This document shows positions 11,244 through 19,459 of a stretch of DNA of 27,399 nucleotides, piece by piece. A program made the translations under genes and the position numbers. The notes under the pieces were generated by a model, which searched no databases, was not told the DNA's origin, and saw only the letters and a list, made by a program, of their open reading frames with translations. Source of the DNA: a virus; IMG/VR virus record IMGVR_UViG_3300050821_018514, positions 1-27,399 of that record. One strand, written 5' to 3'. Within the stretch, counting starts at the first letter, position 1; every line of letters starts with the position of its first letter.

Positions 11244-11326
11244 GAGTTTGCTTTCTTGGAGATAGAACAAGACGTGCGTGAGGCACGTGATGTTCTGGTT
11301 AGTGAACCACCGGTTCGCTTATCCCG

Positions 11327-11986
11327 CTACGTCGTCGTTTCTTGATGGCACAGGCATCTGCACTGACCCCATCGCCAGCAACGGGCGTGGGTGCACTCCT
11401 GGCACTCTCCGACTTGATTCAGATCCTCCGGTTCCCAGAGTTCAATCACGTGGTCGTTGATCAGTAGCAGGCAGCCGAGGCAAACGGCGAATGGATCTTT
11501 GGAGCTGGTGACGAACTCCTCGGTTGGTACCCCGTTCGGCATGCGAGGTGAGACGTGGAGCTCGCCCAGGTATCCGGTTCCGAAGATCTCCCATTCGCAG
11601 ATACCGCTTCCGCAGTAGTCGCAGTTGAGGAGGCTGTCCTGATGTCGCATCGGCGGTGAGTCCACCACCATCTCGTTCAGCTCTTTTACCATTCCTTCCC
11701 AGCAGGAGAACTCGAAGAAGTGTGGTGGGTAGACGTAGTCCCCTTCCTCGTCCGGAAGGAAGTTGATGATCACCTCCGAGCCATTGTGGTAGGCGTGGGA
11801 GACGGAGAAGTGCACAACTTCCTCGGTGTAATGGATGGGCTCGTCATCGTAGCTGCACTTCTTGCTACTTCTTGTAATCTCCTGAGCAAGTCGTTGCTCC
11901 TCGTACTCTCTCTCCTCTTGCTCATAGTCGCGCCTGGAAGTCTCGTCCATCTTTCGGAGGCGCAGACTCAACGAAGGTAGTTCCAT
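11327..11986 (-). CDS. Unrecognised protein with Cys-rich, probably zinc-binding C-terminal half
   Basis: The product is about 219 residues. The N-terminal region is a charged helix (SRRDYEQEEREYEEQRLAQE). The C-terminal half is Cys-rich: CDYC, CLGC, CQEC, then CRCLCH, which suggests one or two zinc sites. I chose ATG 11986, preceded by GGAGAGG; it overlaps the upstream gene by 19 bases. ATG 12016 or ATG 11950 are alternatives. It sits inside the minus-strand operon upstream of the MoxR gene, with an 83-base gap that may hold a ribosome-binding region only. Function unknown; a protein- or nucleic-acid-binding adaptor is one guess. Confidence 0.72.
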   Translation of the reverse strand: MELPSLSLRLRKMDETSRRDYEQEEREYEEQRLAQEITRSSKKCSYDDEPIHYTEEVVHFSVSHAYHNGSEVIINFLPDEEGDYVYPPHFFEFSCWEGMVKELNEMVVDSPPMRHQDSLLNCDYCGSGICEWEIFGTGYLGELHVSPRMPNGVPTEEFVTSSKDPFAVCLGCLLLINDHVIELWEPEDLNQVGECQECTHARCWRWGQCRCLCHQETTT

Positions 11987-12558
11987 TGGTGCCGCGTCCT
12001 CTCCACGCGCTTCCATCGGCGATCGACTGTTTCAAGCCGTAGGTCAGGTGATATCCCGGTCTCTGGGTCTGCATCCCAGAGCAGGATGAAGTATTCTTCG
12101 GCGTCGAAGCTCTCGTCTAGATGCACCCGTCTGTTGATTTCTCCTTCCATGAGGAACTCCGTGGGTGAGTTCAACCGGAGTAGCATCTCTCGGTCGTGCA
12201 GATCGTCCTCGAGGTCATCCTCATCCATCGCAAAGCCGTACCAGTCACGTGAGTCGGGCGGCACATAGTCCTGCCTTGCCCACTGGCACCATGTTCCTGG
12301 CTCTACCATTCCTAGGAGGACCTCGAGGTCTCTCTGGTTTATGAAGGTGACGAATCCTTTCTGGTCCGTGAGTCGGGCGCGGATACCCCCAAGCATTCTT
12401 CCGCGGATGGGTGAGTAGAATGCCTGGAGTGTCCACATTCTGTTCGGAGTGGAGGTGTCGAGGATCCGAGCCCCGACAAGGCCGAACCTTTCCTGGATGA
12501 GGCGGGTTCCCAGGTAGGTCGCCATCCGCTCCTTGTCGAGAAAAGGATCAACGATCAT
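11968..12558 (-). CDS. Unrecognised acidic protein (196 residues)
   Basis: ATG 12558 has an excellent upstream TAGGAGAAG, which also holds the stop of the preceding micro-gene, so translation is probably coupled. The product is soluble. Its middle (residues 105-130) is strongly acidic (MDEDDLEDDLHDREML) and its C-terminus basic (RRWKRVERTRHQW). No signal, membrane segment or motif is recognisable. Its operon partners suggest a role with the MoxR/VWA pair, but this is context only. Confidence 0.78.
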   Translation of the reverse strand: MIVDPFLDKERMATYLGTRLIQERFGLVGARILDTSTPNRMWTLQAFYSPIRGRMLGGIRARLTDQKGFVTFINQRDLEVLLGMVEPGTWCQWARQDYVPPDSRDWYGFAMDEDDLEDDLHDREMLLRLNSPTEFLMEGEINRRVHLDESFDAEEYFILLWDADPETGISPDLRLETVDRRWKRVERTRHQWNYLR

Positions 12559-12570
12559 GCTGGTCTTCTC

Positions 12571-12675
12571 CTAGCGTGCCCGGGCTTCTTGCAGCCTCTC
12601 CATTCTCTGGAGGCGGTTCTTGATCCAGATCAACAGCCCGTTGAACAGACCGGCGACAAATGCCCAGAAGAACAT
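12571..12675 (-). CDS. Small membrane protein (34 residues)
   Basis: The reading frame MFFWAFVAGLFNGLLIWI followed by KNRLQRMERLQEARAR gives one hydrophobic helix at the N-terminus and a basic, helical cytoplasmic tail, consistent with an N-out or N-in single-pass peptide. The ATG directly abuts the TGA of the upstream micro-gene, and GAGGAGG precedes it. Its TAG lies within the ribosome-binding region of the next gene. Tight packing on both sides supports a real gene. Function unknown. Confidence 0.65.
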   Translation of the reverse strand: MFFWAFVAGLFNGLLIWIKNRLQRMERLQEARAR

Positions 12676-12801
12676 TCAGTCCTCCTCGTCGGCTTCTGCG
12701 ACGTCCATCTCGCTCAAGCTGTCGTCCTCATCGACATCGAACAACCGCTCGATGTCTTTCTCGAAGTCACCACCATCGTTACGATTCTTTGGATCGCTCA
12801 T
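12676..12801 (-). CDS. Small acidic protein (41 residues), first gene of the minus-strand operon
   Basis: The frame begins MSDPKNRNDGGDFEKDIERL and is rich in Asp and Glu, ending EADEED. A GGGAAG lies upstream of ATG 12801. Its TGA is immediately followed by the ATG of the 34-residue membrane protein. It is highly acidic and probably disordered. Such proteins can mimic DNA or act as binding tails, but there is no direct evidence here. Confidence 0.6.
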   Translation of the reverse strand: MSDPKNRNDGGDFEKDIERLFDVDEDDSLSEMDVAEADEED

Positions 12802-13036
12802 GTTCTTCCCATCTGGGGTGAGTACTGCGCCACTCCTGTTATTCCCTGAGGATCACTTTATTTTCGTGGTACCGCGCTAGGTTGCTGGTGTTCGCAGCAC
12901 GGGCCGAGATCTGGTCGTGCCTCAGGAACAGGGCCCTTCTTGTTGACCTTCCTCCAAAAACGATCGGGTAGCTGCAGTAGTAGAAGTTTCACACTGCTTT
13001 TATGCCCGGAACTGCCGTAGTATCGTCAGCAACTAC
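12802..13036. other. Divergent intergenic region between the MoxR operon and the RNA polymerase gene
   Basis: This 235-base region must hold promoters for two divergent units. It contains a hairpin TGCTG-GTGTTCG-CAGCA near 12883-12899, a GGGCCC site near 12931, a plus-strand TTGACC at 12943-12948 without a good -10 at the expected distance, and an AT-rich minus-strand AAAATAAAG near 12855-12865. I found no convincing gene in it. Confidence 0.45.
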
Positions 13037-16000
13037 ATGCCGCATCTCGATCCCCAAGATGCCTTCGAGCACTTCCAAGGTCGTGTGATTGAAGGTATCC
13101 GTCAGCACTTCCCCCTTACTGGGAAATTGCAGACACTCAGCCTCGAGCACATTGAGGCGAAGGACGAGCTGGACCCGGATGACATTCGTTCGCAGCACCA
13201 TGCGAAGATGACGGGGGAGTCCTGGACGGTTCCCGTCTATGCGACCTTGAAGCTCACTGACAATGCGACAGGCAAGACTGTCGACATGAAGAAGATTCGG
13301 GTCGCCGAGATCCCGAAGATGACGAAGAGGTACTCGTACATCGTCGACGGGCAGGAGTACCAGGTCGACAACCAGTGGCAGCTCAAGCCCGGTGTGTACG
13401 TACGCCGGCGCCAGAACGGTGAGCTCGAGAGCCGCTTCAACGTCTCCGGTCGTCAGGCGTTCGACATTGTTTTCGAGCCCAAGACGAACCGCTTTTTGAT
13501 GGACTACGGCAAGAGCAAGCTCCCGCTCTACCCCATCCTCAAGACGATGGGTGTAGACGACGACACACTGGAGAAGGCCTGGGGAAAGAAGATCCTCGAG
13601 GACAATAAGACGGCTCGTGGTGTAGCAGGCACCGTCGAGCGGTTCTACAAGGCGGATAAGAAGGTGGCCGCTCCCTCCGCCGAGGAAGCGAAGCAACACC
13701 TCTACGATGCTCTCACCAACTCCAAGATGCGGCCGGAGGCTGTGGCCCTAACGCTTGGAAAGCCCGTCGATCATGTCACCGGGGAGGTCATGCGCCTGGC
13801 CACGGAGAAGATGCTTCATGTCCAAGGTGGAGCAAAAGAGGACGATCGTGACAGCTTGGTGTTCAAGGACCTGCGTACGATCGGCGATTTCGCCTACGAC
13901 AAGTTGAAGCAGTCAGGCTCGAACATCCGGCAGAAGGTCTCGAGGAAGATGAACAGCGCGAAGTCTGTTCGAGACATCGTGAAGTTCGGGCTATTCAATG
14001 AGCCGGTGAAGCAGATCTTCCACAAGAACCCTGCCTCTCGTGTAGCCTCCCAGGTGAACCCAGTGGAAATGGTGAGCTCGTCTCAGCAGACGACCATCAT
14101 GGGCCCTGGTGGTATCCAGAGTGAGCAGTCAGTCACGGATGAAGCTAAGTTCGTAAACCCCTCTCACCTGGGATTCCTCGATCCCATCCACACACCGGAA
14201 GGAGAGAAGACGGGCATTACATTGCGCCTGCCCCTAGGTGTGTCGAAGGTGGGTAATGAGCCGAAGATCCATCTCTACAATCTGAAGACTAGTAGAATGG
14301 AAATGCTCTCCCCTGGTGACATCCAGAACACACGGGTAGTTCTTCCTGACCAGGTGAAGTGGGAGAACGGTAAGCCTACGCCCCTTTCGGCGAAGGTGAA
14401 GATGAACATGCACGGGATGGAGATTCGGGAGGAGAAGTTTTCTGAGGCAACCCATGCCCTTCGCCACCCATCCCAGCTTTTCAACATCACCTCGAACCTA
14501 ATCCCCTTCCTGGGGAATACAAACGGCAACCGTGCCTCGATGGCTACTCGCCACATCGAGCAAGCCATTTCGCTTGCGGATCGAGAGAAGCCTCTCGTGC
14601 AGGTCGCCACAGGTGTGAGTGTTCAGGGAATCGATACGTTCGAGAACCTCATCGGCAAGCAGGCCTCCCATCACTCTCCTGTCGAGGGCACTGTTACTGA
14701 GGTGAAGAAGGATGGCATTGTCATCAAGTCGAGGGACGGTAAGAAGCATGAGGTGCAGCTCTATCACTACTACCCGTTGAATGACGCGAAGAGCGTGATG
14801 CACTCGACTCCTCTTGTGCAGGTTGGGGCTCATGTTCGTGCAGGGCAGACAGTGGCTGATACCAACTTCTCCAAGGGCGGAACTCTTGCACTCGGTACGA
14901 ACCTCCGCGTCGGCTATCTTCCATACAAGGGGTACAACTTCGAGGACGGTATCGTCATCTCACAGAGCGCGGCGGAGAAGCTGTCCAGCGAGCATCTCCA
15001 GAAGCACTCCCTAGCCATTGATGCGGAGACTGTGTTCGACACGAAGAAGTTCCGCGTCGAGCACGCTGGAACCTTCCGGGATGAGCAGCTCAAGAAGATT
15101 GGCGATGATGGGGTGGTCAAGATTGGTACGAAGGTGATGCCCGGAGATCCCCTTGTCATTGCGATGAAGCCCTTCAAGCTGAAGGACCGTACGGGTGTGG
15201 CTGCGATCCGCCGCTCACTTGCGGGAGCTCATACTGATAAGAGCTTGCGGTGGGATTCGGACTTCGAGGGCACTGTCGTCGACACCCACAAGAGTGGGAA
15301 GGAGATCGTTGTCCATGTGAAGACAACGGAGCCGATGCAGATCGGTGACAAGATGGCGGGTCGCTATGGCAACAAGGGCATCGTCACAATGATCCTGCCG
15401 AACAACCAGATGCCTCACACCAAGGACGGTAAACACATAGAGGTGGCCCTCAATCCGAGCGGTGTCCCAGGTCGAATGAATATCGGACAGGTGCTCGAGA
15501 CGGCAGCGGGGAAGATCGCGCAGAAGACGGGGAAGACCTACATCGTCAAGAACTTCGAGCCCCACACCGATCAACTAGAGAAGGTGAAGCGTGAGCTTGT
15601 AGAGCACGGGTTGCACGACACTGAGGAAGTCTTCGATCCCGAGACGGGTCACACCATAGGTCAGGTCCTCGTGGGCCCACAGCACATGCTGAAGCTCGTG
15701 CACCAGGTCGACAAGAAGCTCTCGGTGCGTAGTGGCATGGCCTCTCCTGGAACTGGGGAGCACTACGACTTCAACCTGCAACCCACCTCCGGTTCTGGTA
15801 CGGGCGGACAATCTATGGGTGTCCTCGGTATGTACGCCATGCTCGCGCATGGAGCGAAGGCGAACATCCGGGAGATGCAGACCTGGAAGAGTGAGGGGCA
15901 GGATCCGCAGACTCACCCTGCGAAGCAGTGGCAGAGCCAGCACAATCAGGTGTGGACGGCCATTCAAACGGGTCTCCCACTCCCAGTGCCCACATCTACG

Positions 16001-19000
16001 TTCGCCTTCCAGAAGTTCACTGACATGCTGCGCGCCGCCGGCGTGAATGTGGAGAAGAAGGGGCACGCCTTTGTCCTCACTCCTCTTACGGACAAGCAAG
16101 TCCTGAAGATGAGCGCCGGTGCCTTGTCGAAGGCTACCGATACCATCGACGCAAAGTTCAAGGACGGTGAGCCCAAGCCCAAGGTAGGTGGCATCTTCGA
16201 TGAAAAGATCACGGGTGGGTTGGGCGGTAGGAAGTGGTCACACATCAACCTGGCGGAGCCCATTCCCAACCCCGTCTTCGAGAAGCCTATTCAGCGACTC
16301 GTGGGTCTCTCGAAGAAGGAGTATTACGATGTCGTTACAGGTTCTCGTGGAGTTACTCCTACGGGGAATCTTACGGATGTCGACGCCGGCATTACGGGCG
16401 GTGCAGCCATCAAAATGCTGCTTGATCGCATCGATGTGAAGAAGGAGCTCGCCTCCTCGAAGCGGGCTCTCACCCTCGCGAAGGGGGCGAAGATCGATCC
16501 TGCCCTAAAGAAGGTGAAGTACCTGAAGGCGCTCGACGAGCTAGGGCTCAAGCCTAGTGAGGCTTACATCCTTCATCACCTGCCTGTTATTCCCCCAGTG
16601 ATGCGGCCAGTGTCTGTTCTGCCGAGTGGTGATCTGAAGCTGGCTGATTTGAACGGCCTCTACTCTGAGTTTGCTCAGGTCAACGACAGTTTGAAGGATC
16701 CGTTCCTCAACAAGAACTACACGGATGCCTCGAAGAAGAGTTTGCGCGCCGACTTTTACGATGGGGTGAAGACCATTGCCGGTCTCGGGATTCCTTACGA
16801 AGATCAGAAGGCCAAGCAGAAGGGTGTCATCCAACAGATCTCCGGTGTTTCCCCTAAGGAGGGGTACTTCCAGAAGACGCTGATGAATCGTCGGCAGGAC
16901 TTGACGATGCGCTCAACGATTGTTCCAGAGCCCGCTCTTGGCCTCGATGAGATTGGGCTGCCTAAGGATGCGGCCCTGACTCTCTTCAAGCCCTTCGTGG
17001 TGAAGAAGCTCAAGGATATGGGGCACGCTCCCACAGCGATCGAGGCGCAGAAGATCATTGGTGAGAAGACCCCTGCTGTATGGAAAGCACTCGAGAGCGT
17101 GGTGCAGGAGAGGCCCGTGCTCCTCAAACGAGATCCGGCGCTGCACAAGTACAGCGTTCAAGCGTTCAAACCCAAGCTCGTCAATGGGTCGGCTATTCAG
17201 ATCCATCCGCTTGTGACGGGTGGGTACAACGCCGACTTCGACGGGGACACCATGAGTGTGTTCGTGCCCATCTCCCCGGAGGCGGTGGCTGAGGCACACA
17301 AGATGATGCCTTCGAATAACTTGTTCAGCGAGGCAACCGGCCACGTGATGTATCAGCCGACGCTCGAGGCAGCGCTCGGCCTCTACAAGTTGTCCCTCAC
17401 CGGGAAGGACACCGGAAAGAAGTTCGAACATGAGGGGGCGGTACTCGATTCGATTCGGAAGGGCGATATCTCAGTACACGACATCGTCGAAGTTGGGTCG
17501 CACCGTACGACGGGTGGGCGAATTCTTCTCGCTTCTGCGCTTCCTGAACCGATGCAGAAAGGAGTCCTTCACGATCTGGAGATGAGGATCGACAGGCATG
17601 GCCTGAAGCACCTGTTCACAGAGGTGGCTCAGAAGCACGAGAAGGACTTCGGGGATGTAGCGAATCGACTCAAGGATCTTGGTAACGGGGCAGCCTTCGG
17701 TATGGTCGCCATACCGGCGCCTTCAGACTCTGGCCACCACTTCCAGTTCCACGACAAGATGAACATCGCGGACAAGAAGAAGCCCATCTACATCCCGATG
17801 GGGACACACACCCTCAGCCTCAAGGACTTCACACCGGATAAGAAGGTGCGCGAGGCAGTCCTTGGTGAGACTCGGAAGAAGGTCCAGGAGATCTATGACA
17901 GCACGACCATCCCTCACGCGGATAAAGACCGGCGTGCCATCATCCTTTGGGATGAGGCGGGTAAGGAGATGCAGAAGCAGCACGAGGCCAACGAGAAGAA
18001 GGCCCCCTCGAACCTCTTTATGATGTATCAGGCAGGCGTGAAGCCTGGGTGGGATCAGTACAAGCAGATGGTCCTGGCGCCTATGCTCTTTAGCGACAGT
18101 GCCAACAAGACTCTCCCTACTCCCGTTACCAGGTCCTACGCCGAGGGCCTAGACGTAGGTGGGTACTGGAACCAGATGCCTGGAGCTCGCCGTGGCTCTG
18201 TCATGAAGGTGCAGGAGGTTCAGCAGCCTGGCTACATGTCCAAGCTCCTCATGAACAATACGATGCATGTCATCGTCGACAGTCATGACTGTGGGACGAA
18301 GAGGGGGATTGCGCTCGACATTCATGAGCCGGACGTCCACGATCGCTACCTCGCCGAAGACTTCAACGTCGGTCACATGAAGATCCCCGCGGGCACACTC
18401 TTGAGTCCTGATATCGTGGGGCAGATCAAGGCTGCCAAGAAGGATGCTCGAGTCGTCGTCCGCTCCCCGCTCAAGTGCGAGAGCGAGAAGGGGCTCTGCC
18501 AGAAGTGTGTTGGGCTCGATGCAGATGGGCATGTCCACGACAAGGGCACCGCCATTGGGGTGCTGGCTTCTCACACGCTCGGTGAGCGTGCGGTCCAGCT
18601 CACCCTGAAGGAGTTCCACACGGGTGGTGTGAAGGGCTCCGGAGGTGGTAAGTTGCTGAACAACTTCGCCAGATTCCAGCAGCTCACAATGCTGCCCCAG
18701 AAGATCCCCAACGCTGCCAGTCTTGCAATGACGAGCGGAAAGATCGAGAAGATCGAGCACCACCGTGGTGGGGCCGACGTCTACATCAATGGGGTGAAGC
18801 ACTTTGTCGGTCTCGATGTCACGGGCATGCCTCTGCACGAGAACCTCCCGCATGAGTCGAAGAGGGAGGGCTTCATGGCCTGGGATCCTCCCAAGGTGGG
18901 AGAGCATGTCGAGGCTGGGGATTACCTCTCTGACCCGAACCGAACCTTCGTAAACCCCCACGACCTGTACAAGGCCACGGGGAACATTGAGAAGGTCCAG

Positions 19001-19459
19001 AACCACATGGCCTCGGAGATCTATGAGCTCTATAAGAAGGAGGGTATCCGTCGGCGTGCCGTAGAGACCGTGGTGAAGGCGATGAGCAACCTCACAAAGG
19101 TCACTGATCCTGGGGATGACCCCGACACTCTACGTGGAGAGTTCCGCCCGCTGTCGGTCATCCGCAAGATGAACGCCGACCTCGTGAAGGCAGGGAAGAA
19201 TCCTATTGAACACAAGCCTGTCCTCAAGGGCGTCGACATGATGCCTCTCTCGCTGCAAGAGGATTGGATGGCGAAGCTCCAGCATCAGCGCCTGAAGGAG
19301 AGCATCGTAGATGCGGCCGCAAACAATGGAGTCTCCCTCATCCACGGGGAACACCCTGTCCCTGGTATGGCTTTCGGAGCGGAGTTTGGGTTGACCAAGG
19401 CTGACTCCAAGAAGCCAGGTCTCAAGCACCTCGAGACAGTCCAAGAGTTCCATTACTGA
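13037..19459 (+). CDS. Single-chain RNA polymerase: beta-beta' fusion (2140 residues)
   Basis: The two largest subunits of a bacterial-type multisubunit RNA polymerase are fused. The beta half holds PSHLGFLDPIHTPEGEKTG (375-393), GYLPYKGYNFEDGIVIS, GDKMAGRYGNKG (770-781) and GVPGRMNIGQ. The beta' half begins near residue 1040 (GGIFDEKITGGL...HINLAEPI). It has the catalytic NADFDGD (1398-1404, three Mg-binding Asp), the second zinc site C1752, C1814, C1821 and C1824, and the bridge-helix/trigger-loop region from 1840 (IGVLASHTLGERAVQLTLKE). The first beta' zinc finger is missing: IFDEKITGG runs straight to HINL. The chain is shorter than typical separate beta plus beta' (about 2500 residues). 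Its ATG has no clear Shine-Dalgarno. The TGA overlaps the spike gene as TGATG. It probably transcribes phage genes; position among virion genes allows packaging in the particle. No alpha, omega or sigma gene is visible nearby. Confidence 0.95.
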   Translation: MPHLDPQDAFEHFQGRVIEGIRQHFPLTGKLQTLSLEHIEAKDELDPDDIRSQHHAKMTGESWTVPVYATLKLTDNATGKTVDMKKIRVAEIPKMTKRYSYIVDGQEYQVDNQWQLKPGVYVRRRQNGELESRFNVSGRQAFDIVFEPKTNRFLMDYGKSKLPLYPILKTMGVDDDTLEKAWGKKILEDNKTARGVAGTVERFYKADKKVAAPSAEEAKQHLYDALTNSKMRPEAVALTLGKPVDHVTGEVMRLATEKMLHVQGGAKEDDRDSLVFKDLRTIGDFAYDKLKQSGSNIRQKVSRKMNSAKSVRDIVKFGLFNEPVKQIFHKNPASRVASQVNPVEMVSSSQQTTIMGPGGIQSEQSVTDEAKFVNPSHLGFLDPIHTPEGEKTGITLRLPLGVSKVGNEPKIHLYNLKTSRMEMLSPGDIQNTRVVLPDQVKWENGKPTPLSAKVKMNMHGMEIREEKFSEATHALRHPSQLFNITSNLIPFLGNTNGNRASMATRHIEQAISLADREKPLVQVATGVSVQGIDTFENLIGKQASHHSPVEGTVTEVKKDGIVIKSRDGKKHEVQLYHYYPLNDAKSVMHSTPLVQVGAHVRAGQTVADTNFSKGGTLALGTNLRVGYLPYKGYNFEDGIVISQSAAEKLSSEHLQKHSLAIDAETVFDTKKFRVEHAGTFRDEQLKKIGDDGVVKIGTKVMPGDPLVIAMKPFKLKDRTGVAAIRRSLAGAHTDKSLRWDSDFEGTVVDTHKSGKEIVVHVKTTEPMQIGDKMAGRYGNKGIVTMILPNNQMPHTKDGKHIEVALNPSGVPGRMNIGQVLETAAGKIAQKTGKTYIVKNFEPHTDQLEKVKRELVEHGLHDTEEVFDPETGHTIGQVLVGPQHMLKLVHQVDKKLSVRSGMASPGTGEHYDFNLQPTSGSGTGGQSMGVLGMYAMLAHGAKANIREMQTWKSEGQDPQTHPAKQWQSQHNQVWTAIQTGLPLPVPTSTFAFQKFTDMLRAAGVNVEKKGHAFVLTPLTDKQVLKMSAGALSKATDTIDAKFKDGEPKPKVGGIFDEKITGGLGGRKWSHINLAEPIPNPVFEKPIQRLVGLSKKEYYDVVTGSRGVTPTGNLTDVDAGITGGAAIKMLLDRIDVKKELASSKRALTLAKGAKIDPALKKVKYLKALDELGLKPSEAYILHHLPVIPPVMRPVSVLPSGDLKLADLNGLYSEFAQVNDSLKDPFLNKNYTDASKKSLRADFYDGVKTIAGLGIPYEDQKAKQKGVIQQISGVSPKEGYFQKTLMNRRQDLTMRSTIVPEPALGLDEIGLPKDAALTLFKPFVVKKLKDMGHAPTAIEAQKIIGEKTPAVWKALESVVQERPVLLKRDPALHKYSVQAFKPKLVNGSAIQIHPLVTGGYNADFDGDTMSVFVPISPEAVAEAHKMMPSNNLFSEATGHVMYQPTLEAALGLYKLSLTGKDTGKKFEHEGAVLDSIRKGDISVHDIVEVGSHRTTGGRILLASALPEPMQKGVLHDLEMRIDRHGLKHLFTEVAQKHEKDFGDVANRLKDLGNGAAFGMVAIPAPSDSGHHFQFHDKMNIADKKKPIYIPMGTHTLSLKDFTPDKKVREAVLGETRKKVQEIYDSTTIPHADKDRRAIILWDEAGKEMQKQHEANEKKAPSNLFMMYQAGVKPGWDQYKQMVLAPMLFSDSANKTLPTPVTRSYAEGLDVGGYWNQMPGARRGSVMKVQEVQQPGYMSKLLMNNTMHVIVDSHDCGTKRGIALDIHEPDVHDRYLAEDFNVGHMKIPAGTLLSPDIVGQIKAAKKDARVVVRSPLKCESEKGLCQKCVGLDADGHVHDKGTAIGVLASHTLGERAVQLTLKEFHTGGVKGSGGGKLLNNFARFQQLTMLPQKIPNAASLAMTSGKIEKIEHHRGGADVYINGVKHFVGLDVTGMPLHENLPHESKREGFMAWDPPKVGEHVEAGDYLSDPNRTFVNPHDLYKATGNIEKVQNHMASEIYELYKKEGIRRRAVETVVKAMSNLTKVTDPGDDPDTLRGEFRPLSVIRKMNADLVKAGKNPIEHKPVLKGVDMMPLSLQEDWMAKLQHQRLKESIVDAAANNGVSLIHGEHPVPGMAFGAEFGLTKADSKKPGLKHLETVQEFHY

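Noticed and set aside
12243-12252. Second CACGTG site resembling parS
   Set aside because: Its flanks (AGT...AGT) do not fit the 16-base consensus and it lies inside a coding gene.
12943-12971. Possible sigma70-type promoter (TTGACC) ahead of the polymerase gene
   Set aside because: The hexamer 17 bases downstream (GGGTAG) is a poor -10, so I do not call a promoter.
18149-19006. 285-codon minus-strand frame inside the RNA polymerase gene
   Set aside because: It is antisense to the conserved zinc site and trigger loop; the amino-acid pattern is that of a complementary-strand shadow.
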